This document shows, in pieces, positions 19,741 through 31,105 of a DNA stretch of 64,000 nucleotides (position 1 is its first letter; each line of letters begins with the position of its first letter). The DNA lies in contig JACRPO010000005.1 in assembly GCA_016223165.1 (NCBI GenBank), forward strand, positions 1 through 64,000, read 5' to 3'. Source of the stretch: Burkholderiales bacterium. GTDB taxonomy: Bacteria > Pseudomonadota > Gammaproteobacteria > Burkholderiales > Burkholderiaceae_C. The notes beneath the pieces were generated by a model. It saw only the letters and a list, made by a program, of their open reading frames with translations. It was not told the DNA's origin and made no database searches. The translations under genes were made by a program, and so were the position numbers.

Positions 19741-20337
19741 ATGAGCCCGACCCCCGCATCCCCCGTGACCCGCGCCGAGCACCGGCCCGACAGCCGTCCC
19801 GCCGGCTCGGCCGAGGCCATCACGCTCGCCGGCGGCTGCTTCTGGTGCCTGGAGGCGGTGTACGAACTCGTCGACGGCGTGCTCGCCGTCGAGAGCGGCT
19901 ACAGCAACGGCCACGCGCACAACCCGAGCTACGAGCAGGTGTGCGGTGGCCGCACGGGGCATGCGGAGGTGGTGCAGGTGCGCTTCGACCCGGCGCGCAT
20001 CACGCTGGCCGAGATCCTGGAGATCTTCTTCCACATCCACGACCCGACGACGCTGAACCGGCAGGGCAACGACGTCGGCCCGCAATACCGCAGCGGCATC
20101 TACTGGCACGAGCCGGCGCAGGAGGCCGTGGTGCGCAAGGTGGTGGCGGCGGCGCAGGAGGCGCACCGCGGCAAGGTGGTGACCGAGCTGGCGCCGCTGG
20201 CGAACTACTGGCGCGCCGAGGACTATCACCAGCACTACTTCGCCAACAACCCGGGGCAGGGCTACTGCGCCTTCGTGGTGGGCCCCAAGGTGGAGAAGTT
20301 CCGCCGCACCTTCCAGGCGCGGGTGAAGAAGGCGTAG
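19741..20337 (+). CDS. msrA: Peptide-methionine (S)-S-oxide reductase MsrA
   Basis: A 198-residue enzyme that repairs methionine-S-sulfoxide in proteins. The catalytic motif is GGCFWC, with nucleophile Cys33, followed by the conserved SGYSNGHAHNPSYEQVCGG, TGHAEVVQV, FFHIHDPTTLNRQGNDVGPQYRS and the C-terminal EDYHQHYF. It has a roughly 25-residue N-terminal extension without signal-peptide character, so a cytoplasmic location is likely. AAGGAG lies close upstream of the ATG. Confidence 0.96.
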   Translation: MSPTPASPVTRAEHRPDSRPAGSAEAITLAGGCFWCLEAVYELVDGVLAVESGYSNGHAHNPSYEQVCGGRTGHAEVVQVRFDPARITLAEILEIFFHIHDPTTLNRQGNDVGPQYRSGIYWHEPAQEAVVRKVVAAAQEAHRGKVVTELAPLANYWRAEDYHQHYFANNPGQGYCAFVVGPKVEKFRRTFQARVKKA

Positions 20338-20341
20338 CGCG

Positions 20342-20364
20342 GCCCCGGCGGGGACGCCCGGGGC
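20342..20364. terminator. GC hairpin between convergent genes
   Basis: GCCCCGG and CCGGGGC form a 7-bp stem with a nine-base loop, between the ends of msrA (plus) and the hypothetical gene at 20402 (minus). There is no T-tract. A bidirectional terminator is plausible from position alone. Confidence 0.4.
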
Positions 20365-20401
20365 GTGAGTGCGCCGAGGCGGGTTTGCTGCCCGGGAGCG
20401 C

Positions 20402-20746
20402 TCAGACCGTGCTGAAGCCCGTGCTGAAGGCCGTGCTCGGTTGCGGCTCGGAGAACGCGGCCTCGAGGGCGCGGCGCACGCGCTGGCGCAGCTGGCGCCG
20501 TTCGGGCTGGCCGCCGGCGAGCCCGCTGAACAATGGCGCGCGCAGCAGCCACAGGTCGACCGGTTCTTCGGCCGCGCGCACCTGCTGGCGAAGCCAGTGC
20601 GCGTGTGCGCCGTCGACCTTGGCGGCGGCGTCGACGAAGGTGAGCTTGAGCGCCACGAAGGCGCGCCGTGCGGCGATGGCTGCGAGGCGGTCGCCGCAGG
20701 GGGCGCCGGCGGTGTAGTTGCGCGGGGCGGCAGGGGTCGTCAGCAT
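20402..20746 (-). CDS. Hypothetical protein, second gene downstream of lexA
   Basis: A 114-residue, arginine/alanine-rich soluble protein I do not recognise. It has no signal peptide or membrane segment; the middle is predicted helical (DRLAAIAARRAFVALKLTFVD) and a Trp-containing patch follows (AHWLRQQVRAAEEPVDLWLL). The ATG overlaps the stop of the upstream hypothetical gene (ATGA), strong evidence that it is a real, coupled gene. Its C-terminus, STAFSTGFSTV, is encoded by a 12-bp tandem repeat running into the stop codon. Both genes follow lexA on the same strand and may be in its operon. Confidence 0.6.
   Translation of the reverse strand: MLTTPAAPRNYTAGAPCGDRLAAIAARRAFVALKLTFVDAAAKVDGAHAHWLRQQVRAAEEPVDLWLLRAPLFSGLAGGQPERRQLRQRVRRALEAAFSEPQPSTAFSTGFSTV
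20406..20440. repeat. 12-bp tandem repeat at a stop codon
   Basis: Three units containing CGTGCTGAAG, the last degenerate, encode the final residues STAFSTGFST of the hypothetical protein on the minus strand. The stop codon directly follows at 20402-20404. Confidence 0.8.
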
Positions 20747-21231
20747 CACAAGGCTCCCAGACTCCCGAACTGCGAGCGCGCGGCGCGCCTCGGGAAGTGG
20801 CGGTTCAGGCGCAGCAGGCGTCGCTCGGCTTCGCTCTGTGCATGCTCGACGCTGACGAGATTGAAGAGCTCGGCGCGCAGGTGCCACAGGTCACGCAGCG
20901 AATGCGCATGCAGGATGCGGTGGCGCAGCGCGTGCGCGGCCGCGCCGGGCAGGTCGGCGATGGCGAAGATGAAGTCGTCGCGTACGCCCGGCAGCCGATT
21001 CAGCGGCGGTGCCGCTTCCTGCGGGGCCGGGGCGAGCAGCCAGAACATGAACCGCTGCCAGGCGGAGTCGGGGGCGTGGCGAAGCGAAGGGGGCGACGAG
21101 TTGAGGCCGTTGAGGCCGCTCGCGCCGGCGCCGAGCGTGGAGCGGCGGTCGGATCTTGGTGCGTGGCCGAAGTGCACGACGCGACCGGGGCGCGACCAGG
21201 ACTTGCGGCGATCTTCGGTGGGCAGCGGCAT
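20746..21231 (-). CDS. Hypothetical protein, first gene downstream of lexA
   Basis: A 161-residue protein of no family I can name. The first 60 residues are polar and probably disordered. The rest is helical: DSAWQRFMFWLLAP, FIFAIADLPGAAAHALRHRIL, then SLRDLWHLRAELFNLVSVEHAQSEAERRLLRLNRHF. A His/Arg-rich helical body suggests protein or nucleic-acid binding, but that is speculative. The start is taken at MPLPTEDRRKSW; the frame is open further upstream. It lies about 205 bases after lexA on the same strand and overlaps the next gene by ATGA. Confidence 0.62.
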   Translation of the reverse strand: MPLPTEDRRKSWSRPGRVVHFGHAPRSDRRSTLGAGASGLNGLNSSPPSLRHAPDSAWQRFMFWLLAPAPQEAAPPLNRLPGVRDDFIFAIADLPGAAAHALRHRILHAHSLRDLWHLRAELFNLVSVEHAQSEAERRLLRLNRHFPRRAARSQFGSLGAL

Positions 21232-21436
21232 GGGTGTGATATCGGACACGGGCGCCGGAACTTCACCCGGCGGACACCATGGTCGCGCCGCAGGGGCAGG
21301 CCCGAAGGCCCGATCAGCGCGGCTTCGGACGCCCAATTCGGGCGCTGCTGCGGCACGGGCGCTGCATGGCCGCGGCAAGACTGCGGCGTGTTCCCCAAAC
21401 GCACCCCGAACCGCCCACCCTCCAGGCGGGCCGGGG

Positions 21437-22135
21437 CTACATCAGCATGGTGTTGCGGATGAGCCCCACGGCCAGGCCCTCGAGCGCGAAGCCTTCGCTG
21501 CTTTCCTGGCCGCCGGGCACGAGGATGGTCTGGAACTCGGGGTTCTCGGGGATCAGCTCGATGCCGGCCTTGGTGCGGCGGAAGCGCTTGACGGTGACAT
21601 CGTCGCCGAGGCGGGCCACGACGATCTGGCCGTTCTTGGCCTCGCTCGCCTTCTGCACGGCGAGCAGGTCGCCGTCGAGGATGCCGGCGTCGCGCATGCT
21701 CATGCCGCGCACCTTGAGCAGGTAGTCGGGCCGGCGCTGGAACATCGAGGCCTCGACGAGGAAGGTCTGGTCGATGTGCTCCTGGGCGAGGATGGGGCTG
21801 CCGGCGGCGACGCGGCCGACCAGCGGCAACGTCAGCTGCGCCAGGCTCGGCAGCGGCAGCGCGTACTGCTTGCCGTACTGCGACAGGCGCGCGGCGTTGA
21901 GCGCGCGCAACGTGTCGGACTTCAAGCGGATGCCGCGCGAGGTGCCCGGCGCGAGTTCGATCACCCCCTTGCGCGCCAGCGCCTGCAGGTGCTCCTCGGC
22001 GGCGTTGGCCGAGCGGAAGCCCAGCTCGGCGGCGATCTCGGCGCGCGTGGGTGGGGCGCCGGTGCGCTCGATGGCGCTTTGCACGAGGTCGAGAATCTGC
22101 TGCTGGCGCGCGGTGAGCTTCGGGCTGTCGTCCAT
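21437..22135 (-). CDS. lexA: LexA repressor
   Basis: A 232-residue SOS repressor. The N-terminal winged-helix DNA-binding domain ([41 protein letters not shown]) is followed by the S24 autoprotease domain. The Ala111-Gly112 cleavage site is in GRVAAGSPI, the catalytic Ser146 in [10 protein letters not shown] and Lys183 in DDVTVKRF. It represses DNA-damage genes until RecA filaments trigger self-cleavage. Compared with E. coli (202 residues) it has a longer linker. Two SOS boxes lie upstream, so it is autoregulated. Start chosen at MDDSPKLT, the family N-terminus. Confidence 0.97.
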   Translation of the reverse strand: MDDSPKLTARQQQILDLVQSAIERTGAPPTRAEIAAELGFRSANAAEEHLQALARKGVIELAPGTSRGIRLKSDTLRALNAARLSQYGKQYALPLPSLAQLTLPLVGRVAAGSPILAQEHIDQTFLVEASMFQRRPDYLLKVRGMSMRDAGILDGDLLAVQKASEAKNGQIVVARLGDDVTVKRFRRTKAGIELIPENPEFQTILVPGGQESSEGFALEGLAVGLIRNTMLM

Positions 22136-22197
22136 GGCGTGGGGCCGCGTGACCGACGACTGCACTTGCTGAAGAGCCCGAGTGCGGAGCCGGCTGG

Positions 22198-22213
22198 CTG
22201 GCTGTTTGTCCAG
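22198..22213. promoter_or_regulatory. LexA (SOS) box 2 of the lexA promoter
   Basis: Read on the minus strand, this is CTGGACAAACAGCCAG, matching the CTG-N10-CAG frame of LexA operators. It lies three bases from the stronger box at 22217, as in the doubled lexA operator of enterobacteria. Confidence 0.7.
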
Positions 22214-22216
22214 TAA

Positions 22217-22232
22217 CTGTATTTTCATCCAG
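22217..22232. promoter_or_regulatory. LexA (SOS) box 1 of the lexA promoter
   Basis: Read on the minus strand, CTGGATGAAAATACAG fits the CTGT-N8-ACAG LexA consensus with one arm mismatch. It is 81 bases before the lexA start and only 10 bases before the divergent asparaginase start, so it could affect both genes. Confidence 0.82.
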
Positions 22233-22242
22233 AAAGGCGCAC

Positions 22243-23223
22243 ATGCCAAGCGTGGCAAGCAATTCGGCCGGCAAGACCGTGGTCGTCCTCGGGACGGGCG
22301 GCACGATTGCCGGTGTCGCGGCGCGTGCCGACGACCATGTCGGCTACCGCGCCGGCCAGCTCGGGGCCGAGGCTCTGGTGGCGGCGGTGCCGGCGCTGGG
22401 CGGGCGATCGGGCCTGACGGTCGAGGCCGAGACGCTCGCGCAGCTGGACAGCTGCGACATGGACCATGGCACGTGGCTGGCGCTGCGCGAGCACGCGCAG
22501 GCCGTGCTGGCGCGGCCCGAGGTCGCCGGGCTCGTGGTCACGCACGGCACCGACACACTGGAGGAGACTGCGTACTTCCTGCACCGCACGCTGGCGGTGG
22601 CCAAGCCGGTGGTCTTCACCGCGGCCATGCGGCCGGCCACCGCGCTCTCGGCCGACGGGCCGCAGAACCTGCTCGACGCCGTGCTGCTGGCCGCCACGCC
22701 CGGTGCGCGCGGCGTGCTCGTCGCGTTTGCCGGCAAGGTCTTCGGCGCGGCCGACCTGCGCAAGGTGCACGGCTACCGCGTCGAGGCCTTCGATGCGGGC
22801 GACGCCGGCGCGATCGGCGTCATGGCCGACGGCAGCCTGCAGCGCTTCCGCGCCTGGCCCGACATGCCGGCGCACGCCGCATCAGCGGCGCTGCCGCCGG
22901 CGACAGCGTGGCCGGTGGTGGACATCGTCACCAGCCACGCGGGTGCGCGCGGCGCGGTCATCGATGCGCTCGTGGCCGCCGGCGCACGCGGCATCGTCGT
23001 CGCCGGCACCGGCAACGGCAGCGTGCACCGCAACCTCGTGGAGGCGGCCAGGCGTGCCGAGGCCGCAGGCGTCGTCGTGCGGCGCGCCTCGCGGTGCCAG
23101 CTCGGGGGGGTGGTGGGAGCCCGTCCGGATTCGCTGCCAACGGCCGGCATGCGCACCGCGCCGCAGGCGCGCATCGAGCTGATGCTCGACCTGATGCTCG
23201 ACCCGATCGCCGCGGCGCGCTGA
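22243..23223 (+). CDS. L-asparaginase family protein
   Basis: A 326-residue asparaginase of the Thr-dependent family. The first catalytic threonine is in [10 protein letters not shown] and the second in [15 protein letters not shown], followed by [26 protein letters not shown]. It hydrolyses asparagine to aspartate and ammonia. No signal peptide is visible at the chosen start ([15 protein letters not shown]), which argues for a cytoplasmic enzyme. Substrate preference cannot be told from sequence. Its start codon is only 10 bases from a LexA box, leaving almost no room for a separate promoter. Confidence 0.9.
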   Translation: MPSVASNSAGKTVVVLGTGGTIAGVAARADDHVGYRAGQLGAEALVAAVPALGGRSGLTVEAETLAQLDSCDMDHGTWLALREHAQAVLARPEVAGLVVTHGTDTLEETAYFLHRTLAVAKPVVFTAAMRPATALSADGPQNLLDAVLLAATPGARGVLVAFAGKVFGAADLRKVHGYRVEAFDAGDAGAIGVMADGSLQRFRAWPDMPAHAASAALPPATAWPVVDIVTSHAGARGAVIDALVAAGARGIVVAGTGNGSVHRNLVEAARRAEAAGVVVRRASRCQLGGVVGARPDSLPTAGMRTAPQARIELMLDLMLDPIAAAR

Positions 23224-23267
23224 GCCGGCGGCGGCCGGCGAGCCTCAGGCGGCGTTCAGGCGACGGA

Positions 23268-23702
23268 TCAGACGACAGTGAGCGTCACGTCGATGTTGCC
23301 GCGCGTCGCGTTGCTGTAAGGGCACACCTCGTGCGCGGCGGCGACGAGGGCTTCGGCCTGCGCCTTGTCCAGGCCCGGCACCGTGACCTGCATCGCCACC
23401 GCGATGCCGAAGCCCTTCTTGCCGCCGGCGAGCGGCCCGAAGCCGACATCGGCCGTGATGCTGGTCTCGGGGCTCAGCGCGATCTTCTGCGTGCCGGCGA
23501 CGAACTGCATCGCGCCGAGGAAGCAAGCCGAGTAGCCCGCCGCGAACAGCTGCTCGGGGTTGGTGCCGTCGCCGTTGCCGCCCAGTTCCTTGGGTGCATT
23601 GAGCGTCAACGCGAGCTGGCCGTCGCTGCTGTGCGACTTGCCGTTGCGGCGGCCGCCGCTCGTGGTGGCACGGGCGGTGTAGAGGGTCTTCTCGAGGGCC
23701 AT
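23268..23702 (-). CDS. ohr: Organic hydroperoxide resistance protein Ohr
   Basis: A 144-residue thiol peroxidase of the Ohr/OsmC family that reduces organic and lipid hydroperoxides. Both catalytic cysteines are present: Cys60 in GYSACFLGAMQFV and Cys127 in HEVCPYSNATRGNIDV. N-terminal EKTLYTARATTSGGRRNG is typical of Ohr rather than OsmC. It lies 92 bases downstream of the MarR-type regulator ohrR on the same strand, the usual arrangement for peroxide induction. Confidence 0.96.
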   Translation of the reverse strand: MALEKTLYTARATTSGGRRNGKSHSSDGQLALTLNAPKELGGNGDGTNPEQLFAAGYSACFLGAMQFVAGTQKIALSPETSITADVGFGPLAGGKKGFGIAVAMQVTVPGLDKAQAEALVAAAHEVCPYSNATRGNIDVTLTVV

Positions 23703-23794
23703 GGAGTTTCTCCGGTCAGGGGTGGTGGGGCCGGCATGCGCCGGCAGTTGGAAAGGGAAAGCGCGGGGTCGCGGGCAGGCGCGACGCCGAGGGG

Positions 23795-24274
23795 CTAGCC
23801 GGCGCGGCGCGTCGTGGCGGCCTGCGCGATCTGGTCGCGCAGCGCCTGCAGGCGTGCGGTCAGCGAGGCGAGTTCGTCGAGCCGGCAGCCGCTGGCGCAG
23901 GCCACCGCCTCGGGCACGGCGCGCGCGCGGGTCTTCAGCGCCCGGCCTGCCGGCGTGAGCTGCAAGCGGACGCGCCGCTCGTCCTCGGCGTCGCGCAGGC
24001 GCTGCACGAGGCCGGCGGCCTCGAGGCGCTTGAGCAGCGGTGTCAGCGTGCCCGAGTCGAGCTGCAGCCGCTCGCCGAGCTGCGAGACGCCCAGGCCGTC
24101 GTCCTGCCACAGCGCGAGCATGGCCAGGTACTGCGGGTAGGTAAGGCCGAGCGGCTCGAGCAGCGGCTTGTAGAGCTTGGTCATGGCCAGCGAGGCCGAG
24201 TACAGCGCGAAGCACAACTGGTGGTCGAGCTGGAGCCAGCGCGGGTCGGCGGCAATGCGTGAGCGGGAAGCCAT
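23795..24274 (-). CDS. ohrR: OhrR, MarR-family peroxide-sensing repressor
   Basis: A 159-residue MarR-type winged-helix protein. The peroxide-sensing cysteine is Cys21 in LDHQLCFALYSA, followed by LTYPQYLAMLALW, LDSGTLTPLLKRLEAAGLV and the wing DAEDERRVRLQLT. A further cysteine pair (VACASGC) near the C-terminus suggests a two-cysteine OhrR, in which Cys21 forms a disulfide on oxidation. It represses ohr and probably itself. The ATG giving MASRSRIAADPRW was chosen over one 36 bases upstream because that earlier start would run into the operator. Confidence 0.93.
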   Translation of the reverse strand: MASRSRIAADPRWLQLDHQLCFALYSASLAMTKLYKPLLEPLGLTYPQYLAMLALWQDDGLGVSQLGERLQLDSGTLTPLLKRLEAAGLVQRLRDAEDERRVRLQLTPAGRALKTRARAVPEAVACASGCRLDELASLTARLQALRDQIAQAATTRRAG

Positions 24275-24292
24275 GGCCGAGAATGTAGCACG

Positions 24293-24311
24293 CAATTCAA
24301 TTGTGTGCAAT
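24293..24311. promoter_or_regulatory. Candidate OhrR operator
   Basis: CAATTCAATTG (24293-24303) is a perfect inverted repeat overlapping a second, ATTGTGTGCAAT (24300-24311). This is the only AT-rich stretch in the region and lies 19-37 bases before ohrR. OhrR operators in other proteobacteria are AT-rich inverted repeats at this position. Confidence 0.6.
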
Positions 24312-24505
24312 CAATATAGGCCGGCGCGATCAACATCAGGACGAACGGACCACGGCGCGCGGCGCCCGCCGGTGCCGGCGCGCCCGCGCTTCACAGAGCT
24401 TTACCGGCCGCGAACATTGCGTCGTGAACGTGCCGCGCGGGCCGCTCGTTGTCGGAGGGCGGGGCCGCCGAACGTGCACCGCGCAACCCAGCAAGGAGTG
24501 CATGC

Positions 24506-24943
24506 ATGAAACGCCAACGTCCGATGATCGCCGCCCTCGCCATGGCCTTCGCCCTGGCCGCGGGGCTGGCCGGCGCGGGTGCCGCGCAGGCCCATGGCGC
24601 AGCCGATGTGCAATGGTCGGTCACGATCGGCTCGCCGGCCGTCGTCGCGCCGCGCGTCGTGATTCCGGCTCCGCCGGTGCACGTGCATCCGGTGCTCGTG
24701 TCGCCGCGCGGGTTCTATCGCGAGCCGAGCCGCTGGGATGTCGACGGCGACGGCGTTCCGAACCGCTACGACCGCGTCTACAACCCGCGCTGGGACGTGG
24801 ACGGCGACGGCATTCCGAACCGCCACGATCGCCACTACACCGCGCCGCGCTACGACCGTCATGACCGCCGTGACCGCGATCACGACGGCATCCCGAACCG
24901 CTACGACCCGTATCCGTACCACCCGCAGGGCCGCGGCCGCTGA
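24506..24943 (+). CDS. Exported protein with thrombospondin type 3-like calcium-binding repeats
   Basis: A 145-residue protein with a clear signal peptide (cleavage near AQAHG, about residue 29) and a mature part rich in Asp, Arg, Tyr and Pro. Three copies of a DxDxDGxPNRxD motif occur: DVDGDGVPNRYD (78-89), DVDGDGIPNRHD (97-108) and a third at about 124-134. These Asp-rich loops match thrombospondin type 3/EF-like calcium-binding repeats. It is probably a small secreted or periplasmic calcium-binding protein; function unknown. AAGGAG sits correctly upstream of the ATG. The 190 bases before it hold no other gene I can support. Confidence 0.8.
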   Translation: MKRQRPMIAALAMAFALAAGLAGAGAAQAHGAADVQWSVTIGSPAVVAPRVVIPAPPVHVHPVLVSPRGFYREPSRWDVDGDGVPNRYDRVYNPRWDVDGDGIPNRHDRHYTAPRYDRHDRRDRDHDGIPNRYDPYPYHPQGRGR

Positions 24944-24970
24944 CTTCGGCGGACCCCGGGCGCCAGGGCT

Positions 24971-26982
<2,012 letters not shown>

Positions 26983-26986
<4 letters not shown>

Positions 26987-27870
26987 CGTGAGCGCGCCTC
27001 CCCGGAGGTGAGCTGCTCGCGCGTGAGCACGAGCACCTGGTCGTCGCCGGCGCTGGTGGCCAGCCACAGCGGCTCGAGGCCCGGAAAGGCGGCGTCGAAG
27101 TGGGCGCGCTCATGGCCGATCTCGAGCACGAGTGCCGCCTCGGGCCGCAGGTACGCCGCGATGCCGGCCAGCAGCGGGCGCACGAAGGACATGCCGTCTT
27201 CGCCACCGGCGAGCGCGAGCGCCGGTTCGGCGCGGAACTCGGGCGGCAGCGAGCTCATCGATTCGGCATTGACGTAGGGCGGGTTGCACAGCACGAGGTC
27301 GAAGCGCTCGTCGGCGCGCAGCGCCGCCAGGCCGTCGCCGCGGCGCAGCCGGGCACGATCGGCCAACGCGTGCCGCGTCAGGTTGCCCTGCGCCAACGCC
27401 AGCGCCTCGGCGCTGAGGTCGGTACCGAGCACGCGGCACTCGGGCCAGGCGAGGGCGGCGAGCACGGCGAGGCTGCCGTTGCCGGTGCACAGGTCGAGCA
27501 CCTGGTGTGGTTCGCGGCCCAGCAGCGCCTCGAGCGTGCCGTCGACCAGCGGCTCGGCGATCAGCGAGCGCGGCACGATCGCGCGCTCGTCGGCGTCGAA
27601 GGGCACGCCCTGCAGCCACGCCTCGCCGGTGAGGTAGGCGGCCGGCCGGCGGCTCGCGATGCGCTCGTCGACGAGTGCCTGCACGGCGGCGAGCTCGGAG
27701 GCATCGAGGCCGCGCCCGGCGTTCTCGTCGAGCGCATCGAGCGGCAGCCCGAGGCGCCACAGCACCAGCCATGCCGCTTCGTCGAAGGCGTTGGTGGTGC
27801 CATGGCCGAAGGCGACACCCGCGGACTCGAGGCGTTCGGCCGTCCGCTCGACACAGTCAATCAGCTTCAC
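26983..27870 (-). CDS. prmB: 50S ribosomal protein L3 N5-glutamine methyltransferase PrmB
   Basis: A 295-residue SAM-dependent methyltransferase. The PrmA/B/C N-terminal helical domain ([20 protein letters not shown]) is followed by the SAM motif [16 protein letters not shown] and the NPPY motif in [20 protein letters not shown]. The extended spacer before the SAM motif ([14 protein letters not shown]) is PrmB-type rather than PrmC-type. It methylates a glutamine of L3 during large-subunit assembly. The GTG start overlaps the dapE stop (GTGA), and its own stop overlaps the ABC-F start. Confidence 0.92.
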
Positions 27871-29030
27871 GGCGCGAGCAGCGCGGCGAGGGTGCGCCGG
27901 TAGATGTTCGTCAGCGGCCCGACGCTCGCCACCTCGACCCACTCGTCGACCTGGTGGATGCTGGCGTTGACGACGCCGAACTCGACCACCTGCGGGCACA
28001 GGCGCGCCATGAAGCGGCCGTCGGAGGTGCCGCCGGTGGTGGAGAGCTCGGGCATGAGGCCGCTGCACTCGGCGGCGATGGCCGCCGAGAGGGCTTCGCT
28101 GAGCGTGCCGGGCCGCGTGAGGAACGGGTCGCCGCCGTGTGTCCAGGCGATCTCGTGTTCGACACGATGCCGCTCCAGGATCTCGTGTACGCGCTGCTTC
28201 AGCCCTGCGGTCGTGGACTCGGTGCTGTAGCGGAAGTTGAACTCGCACACCGCCGTGCCCGGGATGACATTGAGTGCGCCGGTGCCGGCGTTCAGGTTGC
28301 TCACCTGCCAGGTGGTGGGCGGGAAGTGCTCGTTGCCTTCGTCCCAGCGCGTGGCCGCGAGCTCGGCCAGCGCCGGCGCGAGCTCGTGCACCGGGTTGCG
28401 CGCCAGCTGCGGATAGGCCACGTGCCCCTGCACGCCCTTGACGACGAGGCGGCCCGAGAGCGTGCCGCGGCGGCCGTTCTTGATCATGTCGCCCAGCCGC
28501 TGCACGGACGTCGGCTCGCCGACGATGCAGGCGTCGAGCTTCTCGCCGCGCGCGGCGAACACCTCGACGACATGGCGCACGCCGTGCAGCGAGGGGCCCT
28601 CCTCGTCGCTCGTGAAGAGCAAGGCCACGCGGCCGGCGTGCCCGGGCGATGCGGCGACGAACTGTTCGGCGGCCACCGTCATCGCCGCCACCGCGGTCTT
28701 CATGTCGGCGGCGCCGCGGCCGTAGAGGCGACCGTCGCGGTGCGTGGGCACGAAGGGGTCGCTCTGCCAGGCCGCGAGCGGCCCCGGCGGCACGACGTCG
28801 ACATGGCCGAGCAGAACCACCGTGGGCCCGGGCCGGCCGCCGGCGTGCACGGCGAAGAGGTTGCCGACGCGTGCAACGGGCGCCGCATCAGGCGGTTCGG
28901 CATCGAGACGCTCGCAGGCAAAGCCGGCGGCGGTAAGCCGCTCGGCCAGCAGCGCCAGCGCGCCGCCGTCGGCCGGGGTGACCGAGCGGCAGGAGATGAG
29001 TTGCTCGGTGAGGCGCAGCGTGTCGTTCAC
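27867..29030 (-). CDS. dapE: Succinyl-diaminopimelate desuccinylase DapE
   Basis: A 387-residue M20-family zinc hydrolase that releases succinate from N-succinyl-LL-diaminopimelate in the lysine/peptidoglycan pathway. Metal-site motifs are His76 in [11 protein letters not shown], Asp in [10 protein letters not shown], and the catalytic Glu in [20 protein letters not shown] and [10 protein letters not shown] also match DapE. It starts with GTG, about nine bases from the pilU stop, and ends in an overlap with prmB. Pathway partners dapC and dapD are in the same operon upstream. Confidence 0.95.
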   Translation of the reverse strand: MNDTLRLTEQLISCRSVTPADGGALALLAERLTAAGFACERLDAEPPDAAPVARVGNLFAVHAGGRPGPTVVLLGHVDVVPPGPLAAWQSDPFVPTHRDGRLYGRGAADMKTAVAAMTVAAEQFVAASPGHAGRVALLFTSDEEGPSLHGVRHVVEVFAARGEKLDACIVGEPTSVQRLGDMIKNGRRGTLSGRLVVKGVQGHVAYPQLARNPVHELAPALAELAATRWDEGNEHFPPTTWQVSNLNAGTGALNVIPGTAVCEFNFRYSTESTTAGLKQRVHEILERHRVEHEIAWTHGGDPFLTRPGTLSEALSAAIAAECSGLMPELSTTGGTSDGRFMARLCPQVVEFGVVNASIHQVDEWVEVASVGPLTNIYRRTLAALLAP

Positions 29031-29038
29031 GGGCGCGA

Positions 29039-30247
29039 TCAGGAACGGCCCGGTGCGCCTGCGAAGGCAGGGGTGCCCGGCTTGCGCGGCGGCGGCTCCT
29101 CGCCGCGCACGTCGATGACGATCTCGGTGAAGCTGGCGGCCTCGGGCTCTTCCTTCTTGTTCGGCGTGACGCGCGAGACGGGCGTCTGCTCGTTCTGCAG
29201 CCGCCACAGCAGGTTGGTCGGGCTGTCGGCGTAGGCCATGCCCTCGTCGCGCGAGACGATGCCGTCGTTGATGAGGCGCGCGATATCCTGCTCGAAGGTC
29301 TGCGAGCCCTCGGCGAGGGACTTCTCCATCGCCTCCTTTACGCCGGAAAGGTCGCCCTTCTCGATGAGCTCGGAGATGAGCTTGGTGTTGAGCATGACCT
29401 CGATCGCCGGCACGCGCCCGCCGGCGTTGCTGCGCAACAGGCGCTGCGAGACCACCGAGCGCAGGCCCGCGGCAAGGTCGGCGAGCAGCGTCGGGCGCGC
29501 CTCCGGCGAATAGAACGACAGGATCCGCCCCATCGCGTGGTAGCTGTTGTTGGCGTGCAGCGTGGCCAGCACGAGATGGCCCGACAGTGCATAGGAGAGC
29601 GCCGAGCTCATCGTCTCGCGGTCGCGAATCTCGCCGATGAGGATGCAGTCGGGCGCCTGGCGCAGCGCATTCTTCAGCGCGATCTGCAGGCTTTGCGTGT
29701 CGCGGCCCACCTCGCGCTGGTTGACGATGCTCTTCTTGTTGGAGAAGAGGAATTCGATCGGGTCCTCGATGGTGAGGATGTGGCCGGTCAGCTGCTGGTT
29801 GCGCCACTCGATCATCGAGGCGAGCGTCGTGCTCTTGCCGGTGCCGGTGGCGCCCACCATCAGGATCAGGCCGCGCTTCTCGACCACGAGCTGGCTCAGC
29901 AGGTTGGGCAGGCCGAGCGTCTCGAGCGTGGGGATGACGAACGGGATGCAGCGCACCACCGCCGCGATCGAGCCGCGCTGCTTGAAGGCCGAGAGGCGGA
30001 AGCTGCCCACGCGCTGCATCGAGATGCCGACGTTGAGCTCGCCGGTGTCGTCGAGCTCCTCCAGCTGCTGCGGCGTCAGCATCTCGGCCAGCAGCTGGCG
30101 CGTCTGGTGCTGCGCCAGCGTCTGGTCGGACAACTGCAGGATCTGGCCGTGGATCTTGATGAGGATCGGCGTGTTGGCCGCCATGTACACGTCGGAGGCG
30201 CTCTTCTCCGCCATCAGGCGCAGCACGCGCTCGAGGTTGTTCGACAT
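29039..30247 (-). CDS. pilU: PilT/PilU family type IV pilus retraction ATPase
   Basis: A 402-residue hexameric ATPase. Walker A is GATGTGKST at about 132-140, with IEDPIEFLF (Walker B-like Asp box), the His box [20 protein letters not shown] and an AIRDRETM-like segment ([14 protein letters not shown]). The extended, Pro/Glu-rich C-terminus beyond the ATPase core is PilU-like. PilU works with PilT in twitching motility. No other pilus gene is nearby; it lies between dapD and dapE, an arrangement I recall from other Burkholderiales. GGAGA precedes the ATG. Confidence 0.88.
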   Translation of the reverse strand: MSNNLERVLRLMAEKSASDVYMAANTPILIKIHGQILQLSDQTLAQHQTRQLLAEMLTPQQLEELDDTGELNVGISMQRVGSFRLSAFKQRGSIAAVVRCIPFVIPTLETLGLPNLLSQLVVEKRGLILMVGATGTGKSTTLASMIEWRNQQLTGHILTIEDPIEFLFSNKKSIVNQREVGRDTQSLQIALKNALRQAPDCILIGEIRDRETMSSALSYALSGHLVLATLHANNSYHAMGRILSFYSPEARPTLLADLAAGLRSVVSQRLLRSNAGGRVPAIEVMLNTKLISELIEKGDLSGVKEAMEKSLAEGSQTFEQDIARLINDGIVSRDEGMAYADSPTNLLWRLQNEQTPVSRVTPNKKEEPEAASFTEIVIDVRGEEPPPRKPGTPAFAGAPGRS

Positions 30248-30280
30248 GTCGGCAAGTCTCCGTTGGTTGCGTGCGCGTGC

Positions 30281-31101
<821 letters not shown>

Positions 31102-31105
<4 letters not shown>

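Noticed and set aside
24312..24505. Known sRNA (6S or SRP type) in the ohrR/TSP3 gap
   Set aside because: No match to the conserved features of these RNAs; the sequence is just GC-rich and holds only the ribosome-binding site of the next gene at its end.
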